Shown here one piece after another: positions 9,022-17,947 of a DNA stretch of 64,000 nucleotides. Within the stretch, counting starts at the first letter, position 1, and each line of letters starts with the position of its first letter. The position numbers were made by a program, and so were the translations under genes. Source of the DNA: TMED27 sp964350695 (GTDB lineage: Bacteria > Pseudomonadota > Alphaproteobacteria > Micavibrionales > Micavibrionaceae); assembly GCA_964350695.1 (NCBI GenBank), contig CAYGKM010000001.1, positions 186,001 to 250,000 on the forward strand. The letters run 5' to 3'. The notes below the pieces were generated by a model. The model did no database searches and was not told the DNA's origin. It saw only the letters and a program-made list of their open reading frames with translations.

Positions 9022-10307
9022 GAAAAGCTGAGATCAATAAGTTTAGAAGCGGGCGCGCCCATGATGCGCCCGTTTTCTGTAAGGAATTGCTCTAAAGTTT
9101 TTTTGTTTTCTGGGCGCACATTTGTTCCCCTATTTGGAAGGCTACTCTCTATTAGCGACCATTCAATGTCAGAATAGTCAGGCAAATATCCGCAGGTTCT
9201 TGTGGGGTATGTGTCGTGGGTTATCTTGTGTTTATCGGCCTGATCCAGAACGAACTTTTTAATTAAGCGGGGTAGGGAGCTTTTCTCAGTGATGCCCCGC
9301 CTGCAATTACGCAAAGCCGAGTCCATAGCGTGCCACTTTTCACCTATAAAGCCATTAACCATCCCGCTGTTTTCATTCGGGAATTCTCTTTTTTCACGAA
9401 GATGCGTGATGACCTCTCTTAAAATAGATTCGTTTGAAAGCTCACCGAGTATAAGGCCATGCTTGAGATAGATATCATTGAGGTACTGGCCTTTTGTTAA
9501 GCCTCTAAGTCCTTGGTATGAAGCGCAGTACAAGCCTTCCCAACTCTCGCAAAGCACATCGATTGGCTCCCCATTCTCATCAAGTATGATCGGGGTTTTC
9601 CTGTTTGGAAGGGCATCGTTCATACCGTGCTTATCTCTGAACGTGTTGTGGTTCCGCGCTAAGCCAACGATCAACTCTTCATCAAGGCCGTTAAACTTAA
9701 GGCCGTATTTTGTAAGGAATTCATCCACGCTTAATTTTCTAGGAAGTTGTCTCGAGCCGCGTCTTAAAGCCAAAAACCCTTTCTCCCAGTTTTCATTATA
9801 AAGCCCCACAATCTCGCCGGAGTTGCGATCTGGCATAGCGTTCTCATTGTGAAGGGAGTGTTTGAGCATATGGTATAATAACAAACGCTCAGAGAGCGCG
9901 GGAGCCGTGTTCTGATCCCCGTTCTCACAGAGCGTGTGTTCCAACGAAGATCCACCCTCAAGCTCTCCAAACCCTAAGAGTAGCGCGGTGTCGACATCTG
10001 CCCAGCTGATGATGGAAGCCGCAGGACTAACGGGGCCACTGGTTTTATTCGGATTTTCGCCATGTTCTTCGCGCCAGTTTTCAATCCACTCATCAATCTG
10101 TTTTCTGCTGAATTGAAAGTTTCTTTTTCTGACCTTGTCCGCCAGAAGTTCAACATTCACCATGAAAAATAGGCCTGCAGGGGTCTTGCTGTAATAGCGC
10201 GCAAATAAGCTGGCAGTATCGCGCTGCTGTGGCCCCGTAAAGGCCTGTAAAAACACAGGGCAAAGCGAGGTAGGCGCCTTTGCTGAATGTAAGATGTCGT
10301 CCGGCAT
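9018..10307 (-). CDS. Unknown protein of five degenerate W/RGL repeats
   Basis: I know no named family for this 429-aa protein. After about 70 residues it consists of five degenerate units, at roughly 72-128, 157-203, 234-285, 309-355 and 367-414. Each has a pattern like SG-x-V, a Trp (W102, W174, W256, W325, W383), then I/V/M-D-x-A-L, an RG/RQ turn, S-S-L or similar, and F/L-L-x3-G/N. The units look like small helical modules that could bind nucleic acid or protein, but that is inference. It is the last gene of a minus-strand trio (183, 310 and 429 aa; gaps about 45 bases). The start could be later, for example at Met49. Confidence 0.72.
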   Translation of the reverse strand: MPDDILHSAKAPTSLCPVFLQAFTGPQQRDTASLFARYYSKTPAGLFFMVNVELLADKVRKRNFQFSRKQIDEWIENWREEHGENPNKTSGPVSPAASIISWADVDTALLLGFGELEGGSSLEHTLCENGDQNTAPALSERLLLYHMLKHSLHNENAMPDRNSGEIVGLYNENWEKGFLALRRGSRQLPRKLSVDEFLTKYGLKFNGLDEELIVGLARNHNTFRDKHGMNDALPNRKTPIILDENGEPIDVLCESWEGLYCASYQGLRGLTKGQYLNDIYLKHGLILGELSNESILREVITHLREKREFPNENSGMVNGFIGEKWHAMDSALRNCRRGITEKSSLPRLIKKFVLDQADKHKITHDTYPTRTCGYLPDYSDIEWSLIESSLPNRGTNVRPENKKTLEQFLTENGRIMGAPASKLIDLSFS

Positions 10308-10351
10308 TCAATCTTATGGCAAGTGTAAAGAAGGATGTCAAATTAATAGGG

Positions 10352-11284
10352 CTATTCTATCATCTCTTCCGGCGGGGCATCGGGGTCTTCGGGCGGCACG
10401 AGAATGCGCTGCCCCAATTGCTCGGCATCCATCAAGATATGGTGGAATTCCGGCTTTTCTGGGCGGTAATTGATATGAAAGGCCGTTTCAAGCGCGGCAA
10501 TTTCGTTCGTCAGGCGCGTCAGGCGTTGCTTCCCCTCGCGGGTTTGTTTTTCTTCTTTTGAAAACCGCTCGATAATGCCGATGCGGATTTTCTCTGTATT
10601 CATGCCCATTGCAAAAGCCAGCTGCACGCCTTCCAAAAACGCCGCAGACGACCCTAAACATTGCGAAATATTCAGCGGCTCTTTGCCTCTCGGCTCGGCG
10701 GCGAAGCTAAATGTTGTTGTGCGGTTTGCCCCGCGCAGGATAATTCCGCAGCGCCCGTGTCCTTTTTTGAAATCAACCGAAAGTGCCACATTCGCATCAT
10801 GCGAAATTTTCACCGGCTTTCCCGCCTGCTCCAGCAGTTTGCCCGCCATGGGTATGGCATAATCATAATCGTTTTTATTCTCGTAATCGCATTTCTCGAT
10901 CATATCCAAAAACGGATGATGTTCGCCTTTTTCAAAAATGCATTTACCCTCATTATAAATCGCCACCCACCGATCGGGGTTATACGCATATTCATAGTCA
11001 TTCACGATGGAATCCCACGCCAAGTCCCACTTATATGGATCTGCGCGCTTGGCGATCGGCCCGCGATCCCTGAACTCGGTTAATATTCTGGCGGCCATGC
11101 GTACGGTTGAGTGCATATTTTGTGCGCGTACAACGAATGTTTCGACATGTTTGCCATTGGGGTCGGAAAGATCAACGCGAAAACGGTTGCTAAGCGCAAT
11201 AACGGGTTTCGCGTTGCTGGGCGCGGCGTTCACGTCGCGTATTACGAACTTTTCTCTAAGGAGTGATGAGTTAAAAACGTCCAT
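10352..11284 (-). CDS. Conserved-looking hypothetical cytosolic protein
   Basis: A 310-aa soluble protein that I cannot assign. There is no signal peptide or membrane helix. The centre contains Gly/Arg-rich stretches (GHGRCGIILRGANRTTTFSF) and the C-terminus is a charged helix (SKEEKQTREGKQRLTRL) followed by an acidic, proline-rich end. It lies 44 bases upstream of the repeat-protein gene and 45 bases downstream of the 183-aa gene, a probable three-gene operon. Codon use looks like the neighbours, so it is likely a real gene. Confidence 0.65.
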   Translation of the reverse strand: MDVFNSSLLREKFVIRDVNAAPSNAKPVIALSNRFRVDLSDPNGKHVETFVVRAQNMHSTVRMAARILTEFRDRGPIAKRADPYKWDLAWDSIVNDYEYAYNPDRWVAIYNEGKCIFEKGEHHPFLDMIEKCDYENKNDYDYAIPMAGKLLEQAGKPVKISHDANVALSVDFKKGHGRCGIILRGANRTTTFSFAAEPRGKEPLNISQCLGSSAAFLEGVQLAFAMGMNTEKIRIGIIERFSKEEKQTREGKQRLTRLTNEIAALETAFHINYRPEKPEFHHILMDAEQLGQRILVPPEDPDAPPEEMIE

Positions 11285-11329
11285 GAAACCATTGTTTGTA
11301 AAAGCTTAAGTCTTCACACTACCATAAAT

Positions 11330-11881
11330 CTATAGGGCCGGAGAACCAAGTGTTTTCATGTTGTTTTGTTCAGCTTTTGACCAGCCGTAATATTGCTGCT
11401 GTAAATGCGCGATTGTGCCCTCGATATCCAGTCTTTGGTCAATATCATCAGGCAGCGTATCATTCGCCGCGTCGTTAAATAAACCCAAAGTATTCGCACC
11501 GCTTTTACTTTGCTCTCTTTCGTAAAGCGCAATAGAGCCGCGCCCGCGCCCTTTATTGTTTTGGCCGTGCGCGCTTTCTTCCATATATTCCATGGCAAAT
11601 TCGGTGAAATCAGCGTCGATGGCAGACAATGCGCTCATGCCTGGATTGTCATTCGCCACTTCGGCAAAAACGCTTCCCAGCATGCTTTCCAGCATAATGG
11701 AGCCAAGCATCCCTTCATAATCCGCCGCCGCTTTAAACGCGCTGTCGAGCTGAATAAAGCCCGCGCCTTTAAAGCCCGATTTCCCCGGTAATGCATCACA
11801 TTTTGAAAGTTTGAGTGTCAGATTTTTTATATGCTTTTCGCATTTATTCTTAAAAAAATCTGCATTTTTTGCAGTATTCAT
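11330..11881 (-). CDS. Hypothetical protein with terminator-like hairpin at its 5' end
   Basis: A 183-aa protein of unknown function, with a helical N-terminal half and a Gly/Arg-rich linker (NNKGRGRGS). ATG 11881 is preceded at about 10 bases by AGAGGG, a good ribosome-binding site. The first codons are odd: CTGCA-AAAAA-TGCAG followed by seven Ts (about 11852-11876) has the form of an intrinsic terminator inside the coding sequence, so an attenuation step or a later start are both possible. It is first of the group with the 310- and 429-aa genes. Confidence 0.62.
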   Translation of the reverse strand: MNTAKNADFFKNKCEKHIKNLTLKLSKCDALPGKSGFKGAGFIQLDSAFKAAADYEGMLGSIMLESMLGSVFAEVANDNPGMSALSAIDADFTEFAMEYMEESAHGQNNKGRGRGSIALYEREQSKSGANTLGLFNDAANDTLPDDIDQRLDIEGTIAHLQQQYYGWSKAEQNNMKTLGSPAL

Positions 11882-12069
11882 TGTCTATGTACCCTCTATA
11901 ACCCTGAGAATACAGACTTGTTATGAATATAATTTTAAGAATAGATAAAATTCGAAGTAATAAATATATGATTACTTATATTGTATTTGTGTAAAATTTT
12001 ATGTATTTGCCTCGCGCTGGTTTCTGATATGTTGGTTTTACGAAAAGGTTTACGCTGAAGGACATGAAT

Positions 12070-13344
12070 ATGAAGATTGTAATGGCATGGGAGCTCGGCC
12101 GTAATTATGGCCACGTCACAAAGCTCGCCTCGATGGCAAAGGCGATTGCCCGAAAGCACAAAAAGGCTGAATTCATCTTTGTTTTGCAAAAACCCGAAGT
12201 CATTTTCCCCTTTGTTTCGGGCCTGAATTATAAACTCCTGCAAGCTCCGTATCATCCGCCCGTGCGGATCTCTGATGCCAAGGAGCGCGGACCCTCGCGG
12301 CTTTACAGCGATGATTTACGACCCTGCGGCCATTACAGCGCAGATGTCCTCTCCGGCCTTCTCAAATCATGGAGCGATCTTTATGCCCTCATTGAGCCTG
12401 ATTTGCTGATCGTAAACGCCGCGCCAACGGCGCTCATCGCCGCCAAGGAACACAGCTTCAAAAAGGTGATATTCGGCGGCACATATGATGTCCCCGCCAG
12501 AGCAAGCCCCATGCCTCCGCTGCGCTATTGGGAGAAAAACGACCCCGATATGCTTCTCTCCAGAGAAGAAGAGGCGCTGGATACCCTGAATGCCGCGCTG
12601 AAAAGCATAAAAATGAAGCCTTTGAAAACCTATGCCGAAACGCTGAATGCGGACGCGCAATATCTCGCCGCCTTTGAGGAGCTTGATCATTACCCCGAGC
12701 GCGACAAAATAGAAGGGCGCGAAAACAAATATTACGGCCCGTTCTTCACCACGGAAACAGGCGAAGATGTCAGCTGGAAAAAAGCCGCAAGCAAGCGCAT
12801 ATTCGCCTATATCCGCACCAATGGCGGGGGGTTTAGGGAATGCATGGAGGTTCTGGCGCATCTGCCCAAGGATTATGACTGCATCGTATCTGCGCCCGGT
12901 ATCTCGCCGCAGGTGAAAAAACAGCTCGAAAATACCGCCGTCAGGATCATCGACGGCCCTGTAAAGCTCGCGCCGCTTCTGAAAAATTGTGATTTAGGGA
13001 TATGCCACGCCAGCTTCGGCATCTCATGCGCCTTTATCATGAACGGCGTCCCGCAGGTTCTTCTCCCCGGTCATATCGAACAATTCATGTTTGCAAAAGC
13101 CGTGGGGCGTCAAAAACTCGGGCGCGGCCTTGCCGGTCGCTTTGGCCCGAAAAAAGTTGCCGAAGTCATGCAGATCATCCTGAAGGACCCGCAATATCTG
13201 GAAGCCACAAAAGCCTTCGCGAAAAAATATAAGGGTTTTAAACCTGAAAATCTGGCGGACGAAATTGCGGAAGATTTGCTAAAGCTGTTAAAGACGCCGG
13301 CCAAAAAGCCCGCTAAAACCCCTGCGCTCAAGAAGAAGGCGTAA
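12070..13344 (+). CDS. UGT/MGT-like glycosyltransferase
   Basis: Predicted GT-B glycosyltransferase moving a sugar from an NDP-donor to an unknown acceptor. The N-terminal ELGRNYGHVTKLASMAKAI resembles the acceptor-domain start of macrolide/UDP-glycosyltransferases. The C-terminal CHASFGISCAFIMNGVPQVL plus LPGHIEQFMFAKAV matches the donor-binding H-x-G...GVP...P...Q pattern, with the usual Asp-Gln as Glu-Gln. The tail is Lys/Ala/Pro-rich. I prefer ATG 12070 to ATG 12064 because AAGGA at 12058-12062 lies 7 bases upstream of it but only 1 base from the first ATG. It overlaps the convergent DUF3137 gene by 17 bases. Substrates are unknown. Confidence 0.8.
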   Translation: MKIVMAWELGRNYGHVTKLASMAKAIARKHKKAEFIFVLQKPEVIFPFVSGLNYKLLQAPYHPPVRISDAKERGPSRLYSDDLRPCGHYSADVLSGLLKSWSDLYALIEPDLLIVNAAPTALIAAKEHSFKKVIFGGTYDVPARASPMPPLRYWEKNDPDMLLSREEEALDTLNAALKSIKMKPLKTYAETLNADAQYLAAFEELDHYPERDKIEGRENKYYGPFFTTETGEDVSWKKAASKRIFAYIRTNGGGFRECMEVLAHLPKDYDCIVSAPGISPQVKKQLENTAVRIIDGPVKLAPLLKNCDLGICHASFGISCAFIMNGVPQVLLPGHIEQFMFAKAVGRQKLGRGLAGRFGPKKVAEVMQIILKDPQYLEATKAFAKKYKGFKPENLADEIAEDLLKLLKTPAKKPAKTPALKKKA

Positions 13345-14344
13345 GGCCTGATTGATCATCGCCTCCGCTTTGATAAAGCTGGAACACGTCAATCACTTCC
13401 AAAAGCTGCTCAATCTCGCGCTTGCATTTCAGGGCGTGCTGACGCGTCGTTACGGGCACATGAATATTCGAGGCCTCGAACATATCCGCATCATGCGGGA
13501 TCATCAAAAATATGAACTTCTTGCGGAACATCACCGCCGTCAGCGGCGAATTGTCAAAAATCTCCGCCGCCTCCGACAGCTCTTTGAGCAGGGCAGGGGT
13601 GATGGCGGCTTTCGCGGCCTCCGGCTTATCAGAAAATGCATTAAACATGTTCCCGTATTCGTCGAGCGGAACATCTTGAAGCTTTTGCCAGCGGTTGCCC
13701 CGCCACCGTTTCACCAAATCTTTATTCGCGGTCAGAATCGTATGCCCTTCAATGCTCTCTTCAGGAATCTCCAAAAGCACAAACAGCCCGTCAAAAAGCG
13801 CCTCTGCTTTTGCCTTCTTCCGCCGCAGCCGCGCCTCGGAAAACAAGACCTTCACGCCCTTATACCGCCCCATAAAGCAATCTTCGGCTTCATAAAGATC
13901 ATGCGCGGGGATCACGCCCGTCTTCGAGATGATTTTGCTGCTGATGCCGCGCGTCGGGTGATATTGAAAGCCCCCCAACACAGTGGCCATTTTCGGCAGG
14001 AACTGCATTTTATAATGGCGTTTATAATCACCAAGCGCTTTGGCCGTCCAGATATTGAAAGTCGCGGCAATCACTACGCCCAGAATAATAGAGGCCAAGC
14101 CTTTAAGAACATTGGTCTCAACCAAAAAGAACCACCCAAACCCCGCCGCGCCGAGCAAGATAGCAATCAAACCGATACTCATGGCCATAAAGCTTCGGCT
14201 GCGCGCCGATTGCATGAACTTAAGCCGCATATCTTCGGCCTCTTTGATAAGGGCCTCCATATCCGCGTTAAACCGATCTTCATCGTGGCGGATAATCTCT
14301 GCGCTTTCTGCTATCTCTGTGGTCTCTAGGGTTTCTTCGCTCAT
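13328..14344 (-). CDS. DUF3137 family membrane protein
   Basis: A 338-aa protein with an acidic N-terminus, then two membrane helices (residues ~52-74 and ~82-100), then a cytosolic domain with the pattern of DUF3137 (GVIPAHDLYEAEDCFMGRYKGVKVLFSEARL). The function of that family is not known. It is last in a minus-strand run with the AAA+ ATPase 64 bases upstream, so it may be its membrane partner; that is only contextual. Its C-terminal codons overlap the glycosyltransferase gene. Confidence 0.82.
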   Translation of the reverse strand: MSEETLETTEIAESAEIIRHDEDRFNADMEALIKEAEDMRLKFMQSARSRSFMAMSIGLIAILLGAAGFGWFFLVETNVLKGLASIILGVVIAATFNIWTAKALGDYKRHYKMQFLPKMATVLGGFQYHPTRGISSKIISKTGVIPAHDLYEAEDCFMGRYKGVKVLFSEARLRRKKAKAEALFDGLFVLLEIPEESIEGHTILTANKDLVKRWRGNRWQKLQDVPLDEYGNMFNAFSDKPEAAKAAITPALLKELSEAAEIFDNSPLTAVMFRKKFIFLMIPHDADMFEASNIHVPVTTRQHALKCKREIEQLLEVIDVFQLYQSGGDDQSGLTPSS

Positions 14345-14407
14345 GCTGCAATTAAATCAGCTTGATATCCCCTGCGCAACATGCAAATCAGAACTCGGTC
14401 GCGGGTA

Positions 14408-15859
14408 TTAAAACTGAACAACATCGCCCGTGCTTTTTGCCCGCTGCTTTAGTGTAACGCCGCTGACCTCTTCAAAGGATGGAATGTCCATAAACAGGAT
14501 TGTCTTAAGGTCTTTTTCGCTCTCCAGATTGTTCTGCACAACCCGCAGCGCCATTTTTTCTAAGGATTTCTCGAAGATATTGCGCACAAAGCGCGCATTG
14601 CCAAGCTTTGCGATATCCTTTTTTAAGCCCTCTTTTATAGTGTCACTTAAAAGGCTACGCGCGCCGGCGTCCAACTCATAGCCGTTTTCATCGCATTGCT
14701 TTTCAAAAATCGCCATCAACTCGTCATGCGAGAAATTATCGAATGTGATGTGGTGGCGAATGCGTGATTGCAAACCGGGGTTTGATTTCACAAGCCATGA
14801 CATTTCCTCGGCATATCCCGCCATCACGACAACAAAATTCCCGCGCTCGTCTTCCATCGCCTTCACCAGCGTGGCGAGCGCTTCATGCCCGAAATCAAGC
14901 TCATACCCGTCATTCAGCGCATAAGCCTCGTCGATAAACAAAATTCCGCCCTTTGCTGCGTCTATAGCCTTTTTGGTTTTAATCGCGGTTTTTCCGACAT
15001 ATTCGCCGATCAAATCGCCGCGATCCACCTCCACAACATGGCCTTTGCTTAAAACGCCTTCATTATACAATATATGCCCGAGCAGCCGCGCTACGGTGGT
15101 TTTCCCCGTCCCCGGCGCGCCGTTAAACACGAAGTGATTACCCGTCATATAAGCTTTCATGCCCGCCTCTTTACGCTTGTTCTCGAAGCGAAGGCGGCTT
15201 TGCACCTGTTTAATTTGCGCCTTAATTGAGGACAAGCCGATAAGCGTCTCCAACTCTTCTTCAGGTGTGTTTGCAGTGTTGATCTGATGGATTTTTAAGG
15301 GAGACGGCGCGTAATGGGCATCCTGCCCCTCATCGTATTTATATTCCGGCTCATCAAGCCTGTATTCTGAATCATCGTCATCGGCGCGATCTTCGTCATT
15401 GCGATCCTCAACCGTCATCAAATTCACGATCATTTTGCCGTTTTCGCTCTTTTTGAACGCAACATCGGCGAATGTCAGTTCCGACTTCTTGACCTCGGCC
15501 CCCTCATCATCCGCCGCAGAGCTTGCAAATTGAGGAAAAACTAAAGAAAGTCCGTTTTCCTGATTAAATTCAGCAAGCTTTTTCGGCGGCTCTGTCTGGC
15601 CGTTTGCTCTGGCTTTTCCAAACCATTCTTGCGCAATGCTTTCAGATTTATTCCGCCCCAGCCCGTTCAGATACATAACCCCCAAAATATACTGGGATTC
15701 CCGCTCGCCGTGATGCGCGGCTTTCTTGATCCACTCAAGCGCGTATAGGCTAGGGTAGGGCGATAAGGCCTCTTCCAGATAATGATAACTTAAAATGCGG
15801 AGAGCTTTTTGATTGCCTGTTTTGGCATCATCCATAAGTTTGGATAGATTCAATGACAT
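14408..15859 (-). CDS. AAA+ ATPase of the CbxX/CfqX type with Sel1-like N-terminus
   Basis: An ATP-driven remodelling protein. Residues ~20-85 carry Sel1-like helical repeats (AHHGERESQYILGVMYLNGLG is the typical core), followed by an acidic linker (~150-185, many D/E). The AAA+ module has Walker A GAPGTGKT at 247-254, Walker B ILFIDEA at 306-312, and an arginine-finger region LQSRIRHHITF. This is the SpoVK/CbbX class, whose members activate rubisco (CbbX) or serve ESX secretion (EccA, which also has N-terminal helical repeats). No rubisco or ESX genes are present here. Substrate unknown; the DUF3137 protein and the 147-aa protein are candidate partners. Confidence 0.88.
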   Translation of the reverse strand: MSLNLSKLMDDAKTGNQKALRILSYHYLEEALSPYPSLYALEWIKKAAHHGERESQYILGVMYLNGLGRNKSESIAQEWFGKARANGQTEPPKKLAEFNQENGLSLVFPQFASSAADDEGAEVKKSELTFADVAFKKSENGKMIVNLMTVEDRNDEDRADDDDSEYRLDEPEYKYDEGQDAHYAPSPLKIHQINTANTPEEELETLIGLSSIKAQIKQVQSRLRFENKRKEAGMKAYMTGNHFVFNGAPGTGKTTVARLLGHILYNEGVLSKGHVVEVDRGDLIGEYVGKTAIKTKKAIDAAKGGILFIDEAYALNDGYELDFGHEALATLVKAMEDERGNFVVVMAGYAEEMSWLVKSNPGLQSRIRHHITFDNFSHDELMAIFEKQCDENGYELDAGARSLLSDTIKEGLKKDIAKLGNARFVRNIFEKSLEKMALRVVQNNLESEKDLKTILFMDIPSFEEVSGVTLKQRAKSTGDVVQF

Positions 15860-15984
15860 ATTTTTACACCTTCTAAATTACACGCGACTGTTATCAGTCT
15901 TTTTTTATTAACTCTTTGTTAATAATATCGCGGATGTGAAGGTGCCCGCAAGGGAAACCGGAATTTTTGATTTATATCAGGCGT

Positions 15985-16428
15985 TTATGCTTTTTCGTCT
16001 ATGCTCGCGCTTTTGCCGCTGAGGGTGGTTTTAGACGACTCGCCGCCGGATTGGAGATTCTGAAGAATGCTGTCCAAAACCTCGCGCACATCTTCATCTT
16101 CGCCAATATTGCGGAACTGCTCCAGCGCGTCCTGATAGGAATTGATGATATCTGTGATGTTGGAGGCCACCTTAAAGGCGGGCGCGGATTGCTTATCAAT
16201 GCTTTCAAGATCGGCCACAAGCTGTGTGGCCTTGTTGATCAAGGCATTGCTGGTAATAGAGATGATGTCGCCTGACCCGCCTGCGCTCAATGTCGCGATA
16301 TCAGCCTTAAGCTGCGCAACATAGGCATCGTTTCGGGATTTGAATGTCTCGAGGTATTTCTGCGCCAGATCCTGCCGGCTGAGGCTGGAAGCCCCTATGA
16401 GTAGATTGCTTGCCATATCCTTTGCCAA
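15985..16428 (-). CDS. Small helical hypothetical protein
   Basis: A 147-aa protein, predicted by eye to be almost wholly helical, with a long amphipathic segment (residues ~16-48) and a second around 90-125. There is no signal peptide and no cysteine. I do not recognise it. It lies between the SIMPL-domain gene (52 bases) and the AAA+ ATPase gene (125 bases), all on the minus strand. Start ATG 16428 has GAGTCTTGG upstream, not a clear ribosome-binding site; Met5 is an alternative. Confidence 0.62.
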   Translation of the reverse strand: MAKDMASNLLIGASSLSRQDLAQKYLETFKSRNDAYVAQLKADIATLSAGGSGDIISITSNALINKATQLVADLESIDKQSAPAFKVASNITDIINSYQDALEQFRNIGEDEDVREVLDSILQNLQSGGESSKTTLSGKSASIDEKA

Positions 16429-16480
16429 GACTCCTTATCTACCTTCATTATACCGCAGAATTACATTTCCGCGCAATAAA

Positions 16481-17224
16481 TTACGGCTTAAGGATTGCTC
16501 TTGCATTCACGGTCATTGTGATCGTGGTTTCACCCGGTGATGCAACGGGAGCCGCCATTTTCGCATCCGCTGCCATCGCCATCATTTCCATGCCGCCGCG
16601 CTGATATACGGGCTGCGGGTTATAATTGCCTTGCGTGTCGATGTCTTTCAGCTCCGCTTTGGATTTGCCCAAAGCAACCGCCGCGCGCTGCGCACGGTTT
16701 TGCAATTTTTCTAATGCGGCTTCCAGCATCTCGTCTTGCACTTTGGCGGCCACTTCCGGTGAAAGCGTATAGCTTAAACCGCCCATAATGAAGCCTGCGC
16801 CTTGAATTTTACCCGCAAGCTCCAACAGCTTGTCCGAGTTTTTTGATTTAAGCTGGACGCTCTGCGTGCCTTTCCAAACCATATTCGCGGGGCGGTCTTT
16901 CTTCCCTGCATTTTTATCATATTGATACACGTTATATCCGCGCGTGATCGCCTTAACGTCAGGATAGGCTTTCGCAAGCTCCAACGCTTTCGCCATCGCT
17001 GTATTCACATCGTTTTGCACTTTTTTGTTATCGGTGTTTTCAACTTCAATCGCCAAGGATGCGATGAGCAAATCCTGATCGACTTCGCGCTGCTCGGTGG
17101 CATTAATGTGCAAAAGGCTCTCATTTTGTTCAAGCAAAAACACGGGATCATTTGTCTCCGCAAAGGCCGAAGCGCTGAATAAAGCCATAACAAATAACGC
17201 AACATAAGCGAGCAAAACGCGCAT
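16481..17224 (-). CDS. SIMPL domain (DUF541) periplasmic protein
   Basis: A 247-aa exported protein: signal peptide of residues 1-22 with cleavage after SAFA. The mature part has the SIMPL pattern: an early segment on repeated amino-acid powers (INATEQREVDQDLLIASLAIEVE is read as the family's first strand pair), NVYQYDKN in the middle, a helix LEAALEKLQNRAQRAAVALG, and a final strand TMTVNARAILKP. Related proteins sit in the periplasm and have been linked to oxidative stress, with no settled activity. It is first of a run with the 147-aa protein, AAA+ ATPase and DUF3137 protein. Confidence 0.88.
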   Translation of the reverse strand: MRVLLAYVALFVMALFSASAFAETNDPVFLLEQNESLLHINATEQREVDQDLLIASLAIEVENTDNKKVQNDVNTAMAKALELAKAYPDVKAITRGYNVYQYDKNAGKKDRPANMVWKGTQSVQLKSKNSDKLLELAGKIQGAGFIMGGLSYTLSPEVAAKVQDEMLEAALEKLQNRAQRAAVALGKSKAELKDIDTQGNYNPQPVYQRGGMEMMAMAADAKMAAPVASPGETTITMTVNARAILKP

Positions 17225-17375
17225 GAGAAATCTCCTGTTTTTTTATGAGTGTGTGGACACCATAGCGAGTCATAAACGCTCCTGCAACACACAGATTCTT
17301 TTCGAAGGGTTTTTCTTTTGCCCCCGTAAATACCTACAGAGGCGAGGACAATCAAACACTCCAAAGGATGAAACC

Positions 17376-17801
17376 ATGAAAAAGAAATACGCATTCATAA
17401 TCGCGGCGTTGGCCGCGGCGCCTCTGCTTATTCCCGATAGCGCGGAAGCCGCAAAATGCAGGCAATACAACAAAACAATCCGTATCAACGGACAGCTTGA
17501 GCTGGGCGTGGGCAGTGCCTGCCAGCAGCGCGACGGCACATGGGAAATTGTAAGCCTGAGAGGGCTGCAGCCCGTTCGGGATCGCCTCTATAACGAAATT
17601 TATGATGACCTGTATGACGATGGCTACAATCTTGTCGTGGTGAATAATTATCACACCCCCGCGCCCAGATATTATGCGCCGCGCTACCCCCGCGTCACTT
17701 ACTATAAACCCGCCCCACGCTATGCCTATAAGCACAGCTATAAACATGGCAATAAGCACGGCCATCATGGCAAAGGCAAAGGCCATAAAAAACACCATTA
17801 A
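17376..17801 (+). CDS. Secreted His-rich protein with surface-antigen-like domain
   Basis: A 141-aa exported protein. ATG 17376 has AAAGGA 7 bases upstream and begins a clean signal peptide (MKKKYAFIIAALAAAPLL, cleavage near AEA-AK). The longer in-frame opening has no such support. The core C-x2-Y-x2-TI-x-I-x-G...AC-x-Q-x-DGTWEI resembles the C-terminal module of 17-kDa/RT0821-type surface antigens, with two cysteines that may pair. The last ~45 residues are rich in Tyr, His, Lys and Gly (KHGHHGKGKG), suggesting metal or polyanion binding. It is followed by a strong terminator. Confidence 0.8.
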   Translation: MKKKYAFIIAALAAAPLLIPDSAEAAKCRQYNKTIRINGQLELGVGSACQQRDGTWEIVSLRGLQPVRDRLYNEIYDDLYDDGYNLVVVNNYHTPAPRYYAPRYPRVTYYKPAPRYAYKHSYKHGNKHGHHGKGKGHKKHH

Positions 17802-17854
17802 ACCGCCGCCCTTTCGAATATCGGGCCTTGCCCCTCCCTCCGGCCCGGTAAGAG

Positions 17855-17896
17855 CGCCCCGTCCCCGTCAAACATGATAGGGGCGGGGTGTTTTCT
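17855..17896 (+). terminator. Rho-independent terminator
   Basis: CCCCG-T-CCCC and GGGGCGGGG form a strong stem with one bulged base and a loop of about 13 bases, followed by TGTTTTC. It lies about 55 bases after the His-rich protein gene and before the next plus-strand gene. Confidence 0.8.
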
Positions 17897-17947
17897 TAAC
17901 CGCGGTTTCTCTTGACTGAATTATGAAAATAAAATATAAAATACCCT

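Noticed and set aside
13352..14329. 325-codon plus-strand frame opposite DUF3137
   Set aside because: Mirror of the DUF3137 gene, which has convincing membrane helices and family pattern; the antisense frame has none.
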